Part shown: positions 8,470 through 18,115 of the stretch, in pieces
Layout: each line of letters begins with the position of its first letter
Position numbering within the stretch: position 1 is the first letter of the stretch
NCBI RefSeq assembly: GCF_020640915.1
Contig: NZ_JADWDC010000045.1
Coordinates: 1-40,072, forward strand
Reading direction: 5' to 3'
From: Waterburya agarophytonicola KI4
Lineage (GTDB): Bacteria > Cyanobacteriota > Cyanobacteriia > Cyanobacteriales > Xenococcaceae
DNA: 40,072 nucleotides
The notes under the pieces: generated by a model
Seen by the model: only the letters and a program-made list of their open reading frames with translations
What the model was told of the DNA's origin: nothing
Database searches by the model: none
Made by a program: the position numbers and the translations under genes

Positions 8470-9825
8470 TTACAAATCTGCATCATCACCATAAGCTAGA
8501 ATAGCTTCACCTATTTCTGTCTCTAACCAATTTCGATTATCTCCAATAACATCTGCGATCGCCGAAATACCAATTGCCTCCGCTCCTTCTATGGATAAAA
8601 TGACATCATTGTAATCAATACTAGACTTAGGACTAGCAAAAGTATCTTCTAAACTAACAATTGTTCTTCCTTTAGTGGCAAATATTTCAGCAATTTGCCC
8701 TTGACCATTAGTATTTGCGGTTGGTAAAGAAAATAAGGGAGAATTAGATGCTGATGGGTTAATCAATAGTTCGTCGAAAGTTCCATCAGGAACTAAAACT
8801 ACCCCAAAAATATCTCCAGGATTCATCTCAAAAGATTGCTTTGCAGAATATTCTCCTCGATTAAAATCAGCTTCCCATTCAAGGTCACCACTAAATTTTG
8901 CACCTTCAGTAGCATCTGATATTACTATATGACCTTGAGTAGAATTACTTTTAGCTCTATTTACAGCCTCTTCAACAAAAGCTTCCGAAGCAAAATCGTT
9001 AGGATTTAAATCTTCAAGACTGAATATTCCAACTTCGCCCTGAAAAAATCCACCATCAAAAAGATAATCAACTTTTATCTCACCCGTTTCACCTACTTCA
9101 AATACTCCCTCACCTAAGTCAGGTTCTGGGACTACTTCAGGTTCTGGGACTACTGGTTCATTAAGATTACTGCTCTTTGTGTACTCAAGTATCTCTTGCC
9201 CAATAGGGGATTCTCTCCAGTCACGATTGGAGTCAATTCTATTCTCGATGTTTGGTAAATTTCCCTCTAAACCTCGTACTTGATAGATCAAGTCATTGTA
9301 ATCTCTCTTTGAATTTTCTAGAGGTAAGTCTGAGATTCCAATAGTGCCATTTCCATTGATATCAACAAACTGAGCTTGAGGAGACGAAGACTCGTTTAGA
9401 TTTAATTCAGGAATAGAAAAAAGGGGTCTTTTCTCAAATTCAGAAATATTATTAAGATCTGAGAGTATGTCACCAAAACTAGTATTTGGTGCCAGTATAA
9501 AAGCTACTGCTGCCCCAGGGTTTATTTCAAAAGTTTGAATATCCTGATATTCACCACTGTTAAAATTAGGTTCGTAGCTTAATTTTGATTCAAATCTAGC
9601 ACCATCCACATCATCATTAATAACAATATGACCAAGATTAGAACGAGTGCTAACTCTTCGTACCGCCTCTAATACAAATTCAGTTGAGTTAGGATCAAAA
9701 GCATCCATTCCTTCAAGATTGAATAGTCCTAATTCACCCTGAAAAAATCCACCATCAAATAAGTAATCAACTTCAATTTTTCCCTGAGAATCTACAGTGA
9801 AAGTACCAGTTTCGTATTTCAACAT
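8470..9825 (-). CDS. Double DUF4114-type protein (A copy)
   Basis: A 451-residue acidic protein made of two homologous modules (about 1-215 and 238-450) joined by a Pro/Glu-rich linker (223-238). Each module begins with a strand pattern G-x-F-x-V...V-D-Y-L-F-D-G-G-F-F-Q-G-E and ends with the DUF4114 signature D-Y-N-D-L/V (K173-R-D-Y-N-D-L and I-D-Y-N-D-V near 403) and a tail with R/N-x-W. No Sec signal peptide or membrane segment is visible. DUF4114 occurs in secreted, often calcium-rich, bacterial surface proteins, but its function is not established. Its closest relative here is the protein at 24233-25585. It probably opens the minus-strand operon with the GT4. Confidence 0.85.
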   Translation of the reverse strand: MLKYETGTFTVDSQGKIEVDYLFDGGFFQGELGLFNLEGMDAFDPNSTEFVLEAVRRVSTRSNLGHIVINDDVDGARFESKLSYEPNFNSGEYQDIQTFEINPGAAVAFILAPNTSFGDILSDLNNISEFEKRPLFSIPELNLNESSSPQAQFVDINGNGTIGISDLPLENSKRDYNDLIYQVRGLEGNLPNIENRIDSNRDWRESPIGQEILEYTKSSNLNEPVVPEPEVVPEPDLGEGVFEVGETGEIKVDYLFDGGFFQGEVGIFSLEDLNPNDFASEAFVEEAVNRAKSNSTQGHIVISDATEGAKFSGDLEWEADFNRGEYSAKQSFEMNPGDIFGVVLVPDGTFDELLINPSASNSPLFSLPTANTNGQGQIAEIFATKGRTIVSLEDTFASPKSSIDYNDVILSIEGAEAIGISAIADVIGDNRNWLETEIGEAILAYGDDADL

Positions 9826-10246
9826 TAATATATTGTTTCAGTAACTTAAAGCAAAATTTATAACTTACCTTTTCATAATAAATAACAGTATTACCACTGT
9901 TTTTTAGATTACATATTTAGATATAGATGTTTTAAATAGTGATCTTACTTAATACAAGATACTTTCCTTTTCCTCTTGTTATTTTAAACATATCGAGTGT
10001 GTATTTTAGAATTTTGCTCAAATGTAATTTAAGCTACATATCTAAGTTAGTAAGCAAGTATCTTTGTTATCCCCAAAAAATCAAAAAGCACTACTGAAAA
10101 GTATTTTGACTCTTAAAACTAATAAATTTGATTAAAAAATATACAAAAACAAAAAGCTGACAATCGTTATAATCGGTGTTTAAATTATACAAACTTGTAC
10201 TTTTCAAGGCTTTAATGAATTATTGTATTAGGTTGGGAGTAGGATA
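9826..10246. promoter_or_regulatory. Divergent intergenic region, gene-free
   Basis: An AT-rich stretch of 421 bases between the minus-strand DUF4114 gene and the plus-strand Wzz-like gene. No open frame of note, RNA gene or long repeat is seen. A TATAAT at 10168-10173 could serve as a -10 element for the plus strand, but no good -35 lies 16-18 bases upstream. The plus-strand gene has GGGAG at 10235-10239, seven bases before its TTG start. Promoters for both wings of the cluster must lie here. Confidence 0.6.
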
Positions 10247-12406
10247 TTGCAGGAGATTTTATTAGCTTTTAGTCCTTGTTTGAGAACTTTTCGTCGTCAA
10301 GCTTTTTTAATTATTAGTTTTGCTAGTACTACTACCATCATAGCCTTGTTACTAAGTCTAAAAGACTCTAATACCTATGTAAGTAGTTTCCGATTATTAC
10401 TCGAACCAGTAAATTACACAGCCAGACTGAGTCAAGCTTCTGCTCTAACACGTACAGAAGGATTACCAGACGAAGATTTATTGAATTTGGATTATCCAAC
10501 TCAGTTAGAAATATTAAAAAGTTCTTTAATCATGTCTAAAATTTCTCAAGAGGTTAAAACAAAACTGCCAAAATCTAAAGCTTCTTCGATTGATCGAGGT
10601 TTACAAGAAAATTTTATGGTTGAACGGATTACCATCGGACCTAGCCGATATGATTGGACTAAAATATTTGAAGTAACATATCAAGATACAGATCCTGAAA
10701 TTGTTCAAGCCGTAGCAAAAGCAACAGCAAATCAGTATTTACAATATTCCCTAGAAGAGCGACAAAATAGTATTAATTCAGGTGTCAAATTTATAGATGA
10801 ACAATTACCTAAATTAGAAAAGCGAGTTGTACATTTGCAATCTCGCCAACAAGAATTACAGCAAAATTATAATTTGATCGATCCTAGTGAAAGGGGTCAA
10901 GAATTATTTTCTCAATTAGACGAAATAAGTCAGCAAAAATCAGCTAATGAAAGTGAGTTGCTAGAACTTAAAACTCTTGCCTACACCTTACAAGGACAGT
11001 TAAATTTAACTCCCAAACAAGCTGTGGTTGCTTTGGCTCTCAATCAAAATCCTAACCATCGCGAAATATTAAGACAGCTACAGGTAACAGAAGGAAAGAT
11101 TGCTGCTGAATCAGCTCGCTTTAATCCTGGTAGTCCTCATGTTTTAACTTTAAAAGAAGATAAAGAAAATATGCTAGCACTGCTGAAACAGAAAGCTAAA
11201 CCTATTTTGGAGCAGCATAAAATTTCTGTTGACGATAATATTTTGGCGTTTAGTTATCAGAATGAATCTTTAATAAAATTGACTCAACAATTGATTGATA
11301 CTCATAATCAAATTAAAGTTTTACAAGTTCGCGGTCACTCATTACAAACAAGCAAAAAAGCCTTAAACAAACCTGCTCAAGAGCTGCCCGCCATTGCTCG
11401 TCAATATAAAAAATTAGAACAAGATTTAGCTTTAACTACCCAAATATTAAATCAGCTGTTGACTCAAAGAGAAACACTAAAAGTAGAAGCTGCTCAAAAA
11501 GATGTGCCTTGGAAATTGCTAAGCAAAGCCGATATAACTCGTGACGAAAATAATTTGCCTTTAGCTTTTTCGCCAAATCGACCCAAAAAAATTCTAGCTG
11601 GTTTAATCTTGGGAATATCAGGAGGGATGGGAATAGCAATATTGTTGGAAAAACGGCGAGATATTTTTTACACAGCCGAGGATATTCAAGATTTACTGCT
11701 ACTACCACTTTTGGGCAAAATTCCTGTAGACGATCGCTTTAAGACTGTGGATCGTCCAGATTCCAATTTTAGCGCTTTGGCTTTTATGAATGCCAATAAC
11801 AAGACAAGAGAGTCTTTATTTCTTAAGTCCTTTGAATCTCTTTATGCTGAACTTACTTTTCTTTATGCCGACAATCCCATTAGCTCTCTAGTTGTTAGCT
11901 CAGTAGAACCAAAAGATGGTCAATCTACCGTTGCTTTACAGTTGGCTAAAACAGCAGCAGCAGAAGGAAAAAAAGTATTATTTGTCGATGCCAATGTAGA
12001 TCAACCTCAAACTTATACCCAGTTTGATTTACCTCCATATAGAAAACTGGGTCGGGGATTGAAAAACTCTTCGGTGGTTCAAGAAGTTATTTGTCGTGTA
12101 CCAGGAATTGACAATTTGTATATTTTAACTGCTAATGCTTTACGGTCAGAATGTTCGACTAAGCTTTGGTCGATGGAGATGCAGCACATAATGGGAGATT
12201 TATCAACAAACTACGATTTAGTTATTTATGATGCTCCCCATTTTTTGAATTCTCCTGACGTTAGTTTTATGGCAGCTCAAACTGATGGCATTCTCATGGT
12301 TATAGGGGTTGAAAAAACCAGTCAATCTCTAGTTAGAGAAGCCATGGATCAGATTAATTCTTTTCGCCTAACTAACTTAGGAGTAGTTGCCAATCACTTA
12401 AGTTGA
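10247..12406 (+). CDS. Wzc/GumC-like polysaccharide co-polymerase with degenerate P-loop
   Basis: A 719-residue inner-membrane protein of the chain-length/co-polymerase type. Membrane segment one is about 18-38 and segment two about 444-464, with a periplasmic Wzz-like portion and long coiled coils (about 180-425) between. The cytoplasmic C-terminal part resembles a bacterial tyrosine kinase (BY-kinase): Walker A' is VLFVDANVDQP and Walker B is YDLVIYDAP. In Walker A the usual G-K-S-T reads G558-Q559-S-T, so the phosphate-binding lysine is missing. The C-terminus ends at VVANHLS without a tyrosine cluster. It is probably a structural co-polymerase that cannot autophosphorylate in the normal way. 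The start is TTG with GGGAG seven bases upstream. Confidence 0.9.
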   Translation: MQEILLAFSPCLRTFRRQAFLIISFASTTTIIALLLSLKDSNTYVSSFRLLLEPVNYTARLSQASALTRTEGLPDEDLLNLDYPTQLEILKSSLIMSKISQEVKTKLPKSKASSIDRGLQENFMVERITIGPSRYDWTKIFEVTYQDTDPEIVQAVAKATANQYLQYSLEERQNSINSGVKFIDEQLPKLEKRVVHLQSRQQELQQNYNLIDPSERGQELFSQLDEISQQKSANESELLELKTLAYTLQGQLNLTPKQAVVALALNQNPNHREILRQLQVTEGKIAAESARFNPGSPHVLTLKEDKENMLALLKQKAKPILEQHKISVDDNILAFSYQNESLIKLTQQLIDTHNQIKVLQVRGHSLQTSKKALNKPAQELPAIARQYKKLEQDLALTTQILNQLLTQRETLKVEAAQKDVPWKLLSKADITRDENNLPLAFSPNRPKKILAGLILGISGGMGIAILLEKRRDIFYTAEDIQDLLLLPLLGKIPVDDRFKTVDRPDSNFSALAFMNANNKTRESLFLKSFESLYAELTFLYADNPISSLVVSSVEPKDGQSTVALQLAKTAAAEGKKVLFVDANVDQPQTYTQFDLPPYRKLGRGLKNSSVVQEVICRVPGIDNLYILTANALRSECSTKLWSMEMQHIMGDLSTNYDLVIYDAPHFLNSPDVSFMAAQTDGILMVIGVEKTSQSLVREAMDQINSFRLTNLGVVANHLS

Positions 12407-12484
12407 CATTAATCGGTTGACTTTTAAACTCAGTTAAATTCAATTTCAATAGCTTTTAGTCCCATAAAGAATTATTAGTTGATT

Positions 12485-13472
12485 ATGTTTAATTCAAGTC
12501 AGTCAGAACAACTACCTTATTTAGTAGTGGTAATTGTAAACTACCGTACAGCCCAGTTGACTATCAATTGTTTGCGCTCATTAGTTGATGAAGTTAAAGC
12601 TTTGTCGGGAACAAGAGCTGTAGTGGTTGACAATAACTCAGGAGATCGCTCGGTGGAACAGATAAAAAATAGCATCAAAAGAGAAGGTTGGAATGATTGG
12701 GCTTCAGTGTTGCCGTCAGAACACAATGGAGGGTTTGCTTTTGGCAATAACTTAATTATGCGATCAGCATTAGAATCAAAAAACCCTCCTGCCTATTTTC
12801 TATTACTTAATCCCGATACTGTAGTGCGAGAGCGATCACTCCAGGTACTAGTAGATTTTATGGAAACAAATCCTAAAGTAGGTATTGCGGGTAGCCGCCT
12901 AGAAGATCCTGATGAAACTCCTCAATGTTCCGCTTTTCGTTTTCATACCTTGTTAAGCGAGTTAGATTCGGCTTTACGTCTGGGGATAGTTTCTCGACTA
13001 TTGACAAAATGGATTGTCGCCCCCCCCCGTTGTCTCTGTTGCTCATCAAACTGACTGGGTGGCAGGGGCTAGTATGATTGTTCGTCGAGAGGTTTTAGAA
13101 ACCGCTGGTTTAATGGACGAAAACTATTTTCTTTATTACGAAGAAGTTGATTTCTGTTTGCAGGCTTACAAATCAGGTTGGAACTGTTGGTATGTACCAG
13201 AAAGTAGAGTGGTGCATTTAGTTGGACAAAGTTCAGGAGTAACGAACACTAAAACCCTGCCAAAACGATTACCTAAATACTGGTTTGATTCTAGGCGCAG
13301 ATATTTCCTGAAGAATCATGGTTGGCTTTATGCTGCCTTGACCGATTTAGTTTGGCTTTTAAGTTTTACTTTGTGGAGATGTCGTCGGTTTATTCAACGC
13401 AAGCCTGATAATGATCCTCCGCATATGTTGGAAGATTTCTTTGACAATAGTGCATTAGTGAAAACCAGTTAG
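12485..13472 (+). pseudogene. GT2 glycosyltransferase (rhamnosyltransferase-like), frameshifted at poly-C
   Basis: The first frame, from the ATG at 12485, carries LVVVIVNYRT, VVDNNSGD and LLLNPDTVV (the D-x-D region), all typical of inverting GT2 enzymes of the WbbL/rhamnosyltransferase group. It breaks at a run of nine C (13020-13028), reads PPRCLCCSSN and stops at 13054. The next frame resumes at once with VVSVAHQTDWVAGASMIVRRE and YYEEVDFCLQAYKSGW, and ends at 13472. Eight C would restore one continuous protein of about 328 residues. The break may be a phase-variable switch, a true loss of function, or a homopolymer sequencing error. Neighbours belong to the same exopolysaccharide operon. 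Confidence 0.85.
13020..13028 (+). repeat. C9 homopolymer tract in GT2 gene
   Basis: Nine consecutive C inside the codons for the Ala-Pro-Pro that precede Val-Val-Ser. Nine puts the two halves of the GT2 in different frames; eight (or eleven) would join them. Such tracts are known slipped-strand sites in surface-polysaccharide genes of other bacteria. Confidence 0.85.
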
Positions 13473-13497
13473 TAATTTTATTCACGATTTGTAAGTA

Positions 13498-14064
13498 ATG
13501 ACTACCCAACTTAATGTATCCGAGAGTATCAATGTATCTGAAAAACAGTCTTTAGGATTATGGCAACAAATAAAAGAAGACTGGATTGCTCATGGACGAG
13601 ATTGGACTAAACCAGGATTTAGAGCCGTTGCTGTTCAAAGGTTTGGAGTATGGAGGATGAAGCTAAAGCCAAAACTTTTACGCATCCCCTTTAGCCTAAT
13701 TTATAAATCCCTCTATCGCAAAATTCGCAATACTTACGGCATCGATCTACCCTATACCGTTCAGCTTGGTCGTCGGGTAATTATCGAACATCAAAGCTGC
13801 ATTATTATTCATGGATATTCTGTTATTGGTGATGACTGCGTTATTCGCCAGGGAGTAACTATCGGTAATCGTTATCTCAATCGTCCTGAAGATACTCCTA
13901 AATTAGGAGCAAGAGTCAACGTTGGGGCAGGAGCAAAAATTCTGGGTAATATTGCCCTGGGCAATGACGTAAATATTGGGGCTAATGCGGTGGTATTGAG
14001 TGATATCCCTGCCAACAAAACAGCCGTTGGCATCCCTGCAAAGTTGGTTACTACTTGCTCTTAA
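13498..14064 (+). CDS. Serine acetyltransferase-like hexapeptide acyltransferase
   Basis: A 188-residue protein. A helical N-terminal part (about 15-75) is followed by a left-handed beta-helix: repeated [I/V/L]-G-x-x-x-x units run from about 85 to 180 (IGDDCVIRQGVTIG, LGARVNVGAGAKILG, LGNDVNIGANAVVL, ending VGIPAKLV). A histidine in IEHQSCIIIHG is a candidate catalytic residue. The layout matches CysE-like acetyltransferases, but inside an exopolysaccharide operon such paralogues usually acetylate a sugar rather than serine. The position between two glycosyltransferases supports this. ATG at 13498, 25 bases after the preceding gene. Confidence 0.85.
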   Translation: MTTQLNVSESINVSEKQSLGLWQQIKEDWIAHGRDWTKPGFRAVAVQRFGVWRMKLKPKLLRIPFSLIYKSLYRKIRNTYGIDLPYTVQLGRRVIIEHQSCIIIHGYSVIGDDCVIRQGVTIGNRYLNRPEDTPKLGARVNVGAGAKILGNIALGNDVNIGANAVVLSDIPANKTAVGIPAKLVTTCS

Positions 14065-14106
14065 CTTCTGAACTTCTCAACTTTTTAACCATCATAATTT
14101 GTACAG

Positions 14107-15435
14107 ATGAATAACCCACGGGTATTAATTATTGCCGAACACGCATCCCTTAAATATGGAGGAGAAGCAGCATTACCGCTACATTATTTTCGAGTATTGC
14201 GAAAGCGTGGTGTTGAGACATGGTTAGTTGTCCACGAAAGAACGAGATCGGAATTAGAAACGTTATTTGAAAGCGATCGCGATCGCCTTTATTTTATTTC
14301 CGACACAGTTTGGCATCGTTGGCTTTGGCAGTGTAGTCAGTTTTTGCCCAAAAGGATAGCTGACTTCACTTTTGGACTAGTTTTGCGGTCGATCACTCAA
14401 ATAGCTCAACGTCGTCTCGCAAAAAAAATTGTTCGAGAGAAGAACATTGATATTATTCATCAACCAATATTAGTTTCACCAAAAGAACCTTCCGCTATTT
14501 TTAAGATGGGTGTGCCAGTAATAATTGGACCGATGAATGGAGGAATGGAATATCCTTTAGGCTTTGGTCGAGAAAATAAGTTAATTGATCTAGGAGTAGC
14601 GACGGGTCGTCTTTTTGCTAATTTATTCAACTCTTTGATTCCTGGCAAACTAGAAGCAACAACCATTTTAGTCGCCAATCAACGTACTAGGAGATCGCTG
14701 CCTCAGGGCATTACTGGCAATATCGTCGAAATAGTCGAAAATGGTGTCGATTTATCAGTTTGGAAACCAAATGGCGATCGCGAAGCAATACAGAAAGAAG
14801 ATACTCAACCAGTTAAATTTGCTTTTGTTGGTAGATTAGTGTCGTGGAAAGCAGTTGACTTGTTACTTAGAGCCTTTGAATACTTGTCAGCACAACTACC
14901 TGTGCAGTTAGAAATTATTGGTGATGGCGAGGAACGCCCTCATTTAGAAACTTTAGCGCGAGAATTACACTTAAATTCAGACGACCAAACTTTAGTTAAC
15001 TTCACTGGTTTTTTGCCTCAGTCCGAATGCGCCCAAAAATTAGAATCCGCCGATGTGATGGTACTCCCCAGTCTCTATGAATGCGGTGGAGCAGTAGTTT
15101 TAGAAGCTATGACCATGGGGATTCCTGTAATTGCTACCAATTGGGGCGGTCCCAAAGATTATTTAGATTCCTCCTGTGGCATTCTGGTCGAACCAAAAAA
15201 TCCCCAGCTATTTGTGTTAAATTTAGCCGACGCCATGTTGAAATTAGCAGAATCGCCAGAATTAAGAAAAACCATGGGAGAAGCTGGACGCCAACGTATT
15301 CTCAGTCACTTTGACTGGGAAGTAAAAGTCGATGCCATCGTCGATATCTATCAAGATGCGATCGCTCGATATTCTGCTTCTAAAGTTACACTCCATCCCC
15401 ATTGGAACGAGAAAGATAAAGCAATCAGCCATTAG
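14107..15435 (+). CDS. GT4-type glycosyltransferase
   Basis: A 442-residue GT-B enzyme. The acceptor-side half opens VLIIAEHASLKYGGEAALPLH, with the glycine loop expected near the N-terminus. The donor-side half has KFAFVGRLVSWKAVDLLLRAF and the E-x7-E motif in YECGGAVVLEAMTMGIPVIAT. The gene is 42 bases after the acyltransferase and 42 bases before the next GT4, in one co-directional run. Retaining transfer is expected; the sugar is unknown. It contains several HIP1-like GCGATCGC sites (for example near 14275 and 14774). Confidence 0.88.
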   Translation: MNNPRVLIIAEHASLKYGGEAALPLHYFRVLRKRGVETWLVVHERTRSELETLFESDRDRLYFISDTVWHRWLWQCSQFLPKRIADFTFGLVLRSITQIAQRRLAKKIVREKNIDIIHQPILVSPKEPSAIFKMGVPVIIGPMNGGMEYPLGFGRENKLIDLGVATGRLFANLFNSLIPGKLEATTILVANQRTRRSLPQGITGNIVEIVENGVDLSVWKPNGDREAIQKEDTQPVKFAFVGRLVSWKAVDLLLRAFEYLSAQLPVQLEIIGDGEERPHLETLARELHLNSDDQTLVNFTGFLPQSECAQKLESADVMVLPSLYECGGAVVLEAMTMGIPVIATNWGGPKDYLDSSCGILVEPKNPQLFVLNLADAMLKLAESPELRKTMGEAGRQRILSHFDWEVKVDAIVDIYQDAIARYSASKVTLHPHWNEKDKAISH

Positions 15436-15477
15436 GATTAATTACCAAAAATATTCCCCTCTTCATCGAGTAAACCC

Positions 15478-16755
15478 ATGAAAATTGCTTATTTAGTTCA
15501 CTTTTATCCCAAAGTTAGTCATAGTTTTGTGCGCCGTGAAATTGCGGCACTAGAAGAAATGGGCATCAGTGTCGATCGCTTTTCCATTCGTTCCTGTGCT
15601 TCAGAGTTGGTCGATGCGGCAGACATATCGGAGTTGGCAAAAACCAAAATTGTTTTAGATACTTCTAAACTAGTTCTACTTTTAAGCTTGTTGCAAGTAT
15701 TAATATCTAGACCGATTCGTTTTTTGAAGGCTTTTAAATTAACCTGTCAAATTGGATGGGGTTCAGATCGAGGACTACTGCGAAACTTGATGTATCTGGC
15801 AGAAGCTTGCTTATTACTAAAGTGGTTTAAAGAGGAAGATATATCTCATCTCCATGCTCACTTTGGCATCAATCCTGCTGCGGTGGCTATGCTCTGCAAC
15901 ACTTTAGGAGGTCCTTCCTATAGCTTTACCGTTCATGGTCCTAAAGAATTTGATTCAGCTACTGGGCTGGCACTGTCTGAAAAAATCAACAGAGCAAAAT
16001 TTGTCGTGGCAATTAGCTCTTTTGGCAAAAGCCAACTATACCGCTGGTGCGATCGCTCTAACTGGTCAAAAATTCATGTGGTTCATTGTGGCTTGGACAA
16101 AATGTTCCTAAATGCTCCCTATCAGCCAATCCCAGACCAACAACAGCTAGTTTGTGTGGGTCGTTTGTGCGAACAAAAGGGTCAGCTACTTTTAGTAGAG
16201 GCAGCAGGCAAATTAGCTCAGGAGGGATTAGACTTTAAACTAGTTTTGGTTGGAAATGGTCCTCTAAGGAAGGAAATTGAAGCTTTAGCAATTCAACTAA
16301 ATATTAAAGATAAAGTTGAAATCACTGGCTGGGCTAGTAACTCCGAGGTACAAAGACATATTTTGGCTTCTAAAGCAATGGTATTGCCCAGTTTTGCTGA
16401 AGGTTTACCAGTGGTCATTATGGAAGCTTTGGCTCTTGGTCGTCCAGTCCTCAGCACCTACGTAGCAGGAATACCCGAATTAGTTCAACCAGACTGTGGT
16501 TGGTTAGTTTATGCTGGTTCGGTGGATGATTTAACAGTTAAAATGCGTACTGTTTTACAGTTGCCCATCGATGAACTAGAAAAAATGGGCAAAGTGGGTA
16601 TACAGCGAGTTGCTCAATACCACGATGTTAAACAAGAAGCTCTCAAGCTTGGAAATTTATTAAATTATGAAGACTTGATCGTTGATCCACTAGTACTGAC
16701 CCCCGTTAGTAGTAATCTTCATCAAGATGACGTTAGAGTCACCGTAACTAAATAA
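15478..16755 (+). CDS. GT4-type glycosyltransferase (WcaL-like)
   Basis: A 425-residue GT-B enzyme. It begins MKIAYLVHFYPKVSHSFVRRE, the S-x-T/S-F-[IV]-x-x-E type start typical of colanic-acid-type WcaL glycosyltransferases, and HLHAHFGINPAAVAML is also characteristic of that group. The donor site has LVCVGRLCEQKGQLLLVEA and the E-x7-E motif EGLPVVIMEALALGRPVL. Its stop codon is one base before the ATG of the flippase gene, strong evidence for translational coupling. The exact linkage made is not known. Confidence 0.88.
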   Translation: MKIAYLVHFYPKVSHSFVRREIAALEEMGISVDRFSIRSCASELVDAADISELAKTKIVLDTSKLVLLLSLLQVLISRPIRFLKAFKLTCQIGWGSDRGLLRNLMYLAEACLLLKWFKEEDISHLHAHFGINPAAVAMLCNTLGGPSYSFTVHGPKEFDSATGLALSEKINRAKFVVAISSFGKSQLYRWCDRSNWSKIHVVHCGLDKMFLNAPYQPIPDQQQLVCVGRLCEQKGQLLLVEAAGKLAQEGLDFKLVLVGNGPLRKEIEALAIQLNIKDKVEITGWASNSEVQRHILASKAMVLPSFAEGLPVVIMEALALGRPVLSTYVAGIPELVQPDCGWLVYAGSVDDLTVKMRTVLQLPIDELEKMGKVGIQRVAQYHDVKQEALKLGNLLNYEDLIVDPLVLTPVSSNLHQDDVRVTVTK

Positions 16756-16756
16756 A

Positions 16757-18103
16757 ATGTCATCACTTTCTTTAAAAAAACTGGCTATACGTGGCACAGT
16801 CTGGACTTTATTTGGTTATGGCTTTAGCCAATGTTTGCGCCTGGGTGCCAACCTCTTCTTGACTAGGTTGCTTGCACCAGAAATGTTTGGCTTGATGGCA
16901 CTAGTCAACGTTTTCATTTTGGGTTTAACTCTATTTTCAGATATTGGTATTGCTCCTAGTATCATTCAACACGATCGCGGGGATGAACCAGATTTTTTGA
17001 ACACTGCCTGGACACTCCAAATTGTTAGAGGCTTGGTTTTATGGTTGTGCTGCCTCGCTTTTGCTGTACCAGTCGCTCAGTTTTACGGCGAGCCGAGCCT
17101 CAGCTGGCTAATTCCCATTGTGGGCTTTACCACGGTTATTTCGGGATTTAACTCTACAGCCTTATTTACCTTCAAGCGACGGATCAACCTTGGTAAATTA
17201 ACTTTATTTGAATTGGGAATTCAGCTATCTTCCCTCTGCATCATGCTGCTGTGGGCATGGTTTCATCGCTCTATCTGGGCGTTAGTAGTGGGAAATTTAG
17301 TATCAGAATCTCTCAAGATGGTGCTTAGTCATCGTTTAATTCTAGACAGTAATAATCGTTTGGCTTGGGAAAAAAAGGCGATCGCCGATATTTTTGCTTT
17401 TGGTAAGTGGATCTTTGCTTCTACTGCCATGACATTTCTCGCTGCCCAAGCTGATCGCATTATCTTAGGTAAGTTGCTAAATTTTCAGCTTTTGGGAATT
17501 TATAACGTAGCTCTCATCTTTGCTGAGTTACCCAAAATGGTCATGATGAAGATTGGCAATCAGGTGATTTTCCCTGTAATTTCCCGACAGCTTGATTTAC
17601 CTCGCTCAGATCTTCGCCAAAAAATTCTTGAGCGACGCTGGTTAATTTTGATGGCGGCAGTTCCTTTATTAGGGATATTAGTCAGTTTTGGTGACTTTTT
17701 TGTTTTGGGACTTTACGACAGCAGATATCAAGAGGCTGCTTGGATGCTACCCATTTTAGCTTTAGGAATTTGGCCTAACCTACTCACCATCACCATGTCC
17801 CCTGCTTTATTAGCAATTGGTCAGCCTCTTTATGCAGCTTGGGGTAACTTTTTAAAATTTTGCTACATGATAATTGCTTTACCCCTTGGCTATTCTTTCC
17901 TGGGAGTTACGGGAGCGATAATTGTAGTAGCCTGTAACGATTTTCCTTTCTACCTAGCAGTCAGTTATGGTTTGTGGCGCGAAAAACTAACGGCGATCGC
18001 TCAAGATATTCAAGCAACCTTATTGTTGGGCGGATTTATCGCTCTAATTCTCTTGGGACGATACTTTAGCGGTTTAGAACTGATTTTACCGCCAAGCTTT
18101 TAA
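16757..18103 (+). CDS. Wzx-type lipid-linked oligosaccharide flippase
   Basis: A 448-residue polytopic membrane protein with about twelve hydrophobic segments. The N-terminus AIRGTVWTLFGYGFSQCLRLGANLFLTRLLAPEMFGLMALV is the conserved opening of the polysaccharide exporter family (MOP superfamily, PF13440-like), and DIGIAPSIIQ closes the second helix. It should move undecaprenyl-linked repeat units across the inner membrane. It is one base after the GT4 gene and 12 bases before the polymerase-like gene, as expected for a Wzx/Wzy pair. Confidence 0.9.
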   Translation: MSSLSLKKLAIRGTVWTLFGYGFSQCLRLGANLFLTRLLAPEMFGLMALVNVFILGLTLFSDIGIAPSIIQHDRGDEPDFLNTAWTLQIVRGLVLWLCCLAFAVPVAQFYGEPSLSWLIPIVGFTTVISGFNSTALFTFKRRINLGKLTLFELGIQLSSLCIMLLWAWFHRSIWALVVGNLVSESLKMVLSHRLILDSNNRLAWEKKAIADIFAFGKWIFASTAMTFLAAQADRIILGKLLNFQLLGIYNVALIFAELPKMVMMKIGNQVIFPVISRQLDLPRSDLRQKILERRWLILMAAVPLLGILVSFGDFFVLGLYDSRYQEAAWMLPILALGIWPNLLTITMSPALLAIGQPLYAAWGNFLKFCYMIIALPLGYSFLGVTGAIIVVACNDFPFYLAVSYGLWREKLTAIAQDIQATLLLGGFIALILLGRYFSGLELILPPSF

Positions 18104-18115
18104 TTAGGAGACACA

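Noticed and set aside
10140-10246. Strong sigma70 promoter for the Wzz-like gene
   Set aside because: TATAAT exists at 10168-10173 but no acceptable -35 at the right distance was found.
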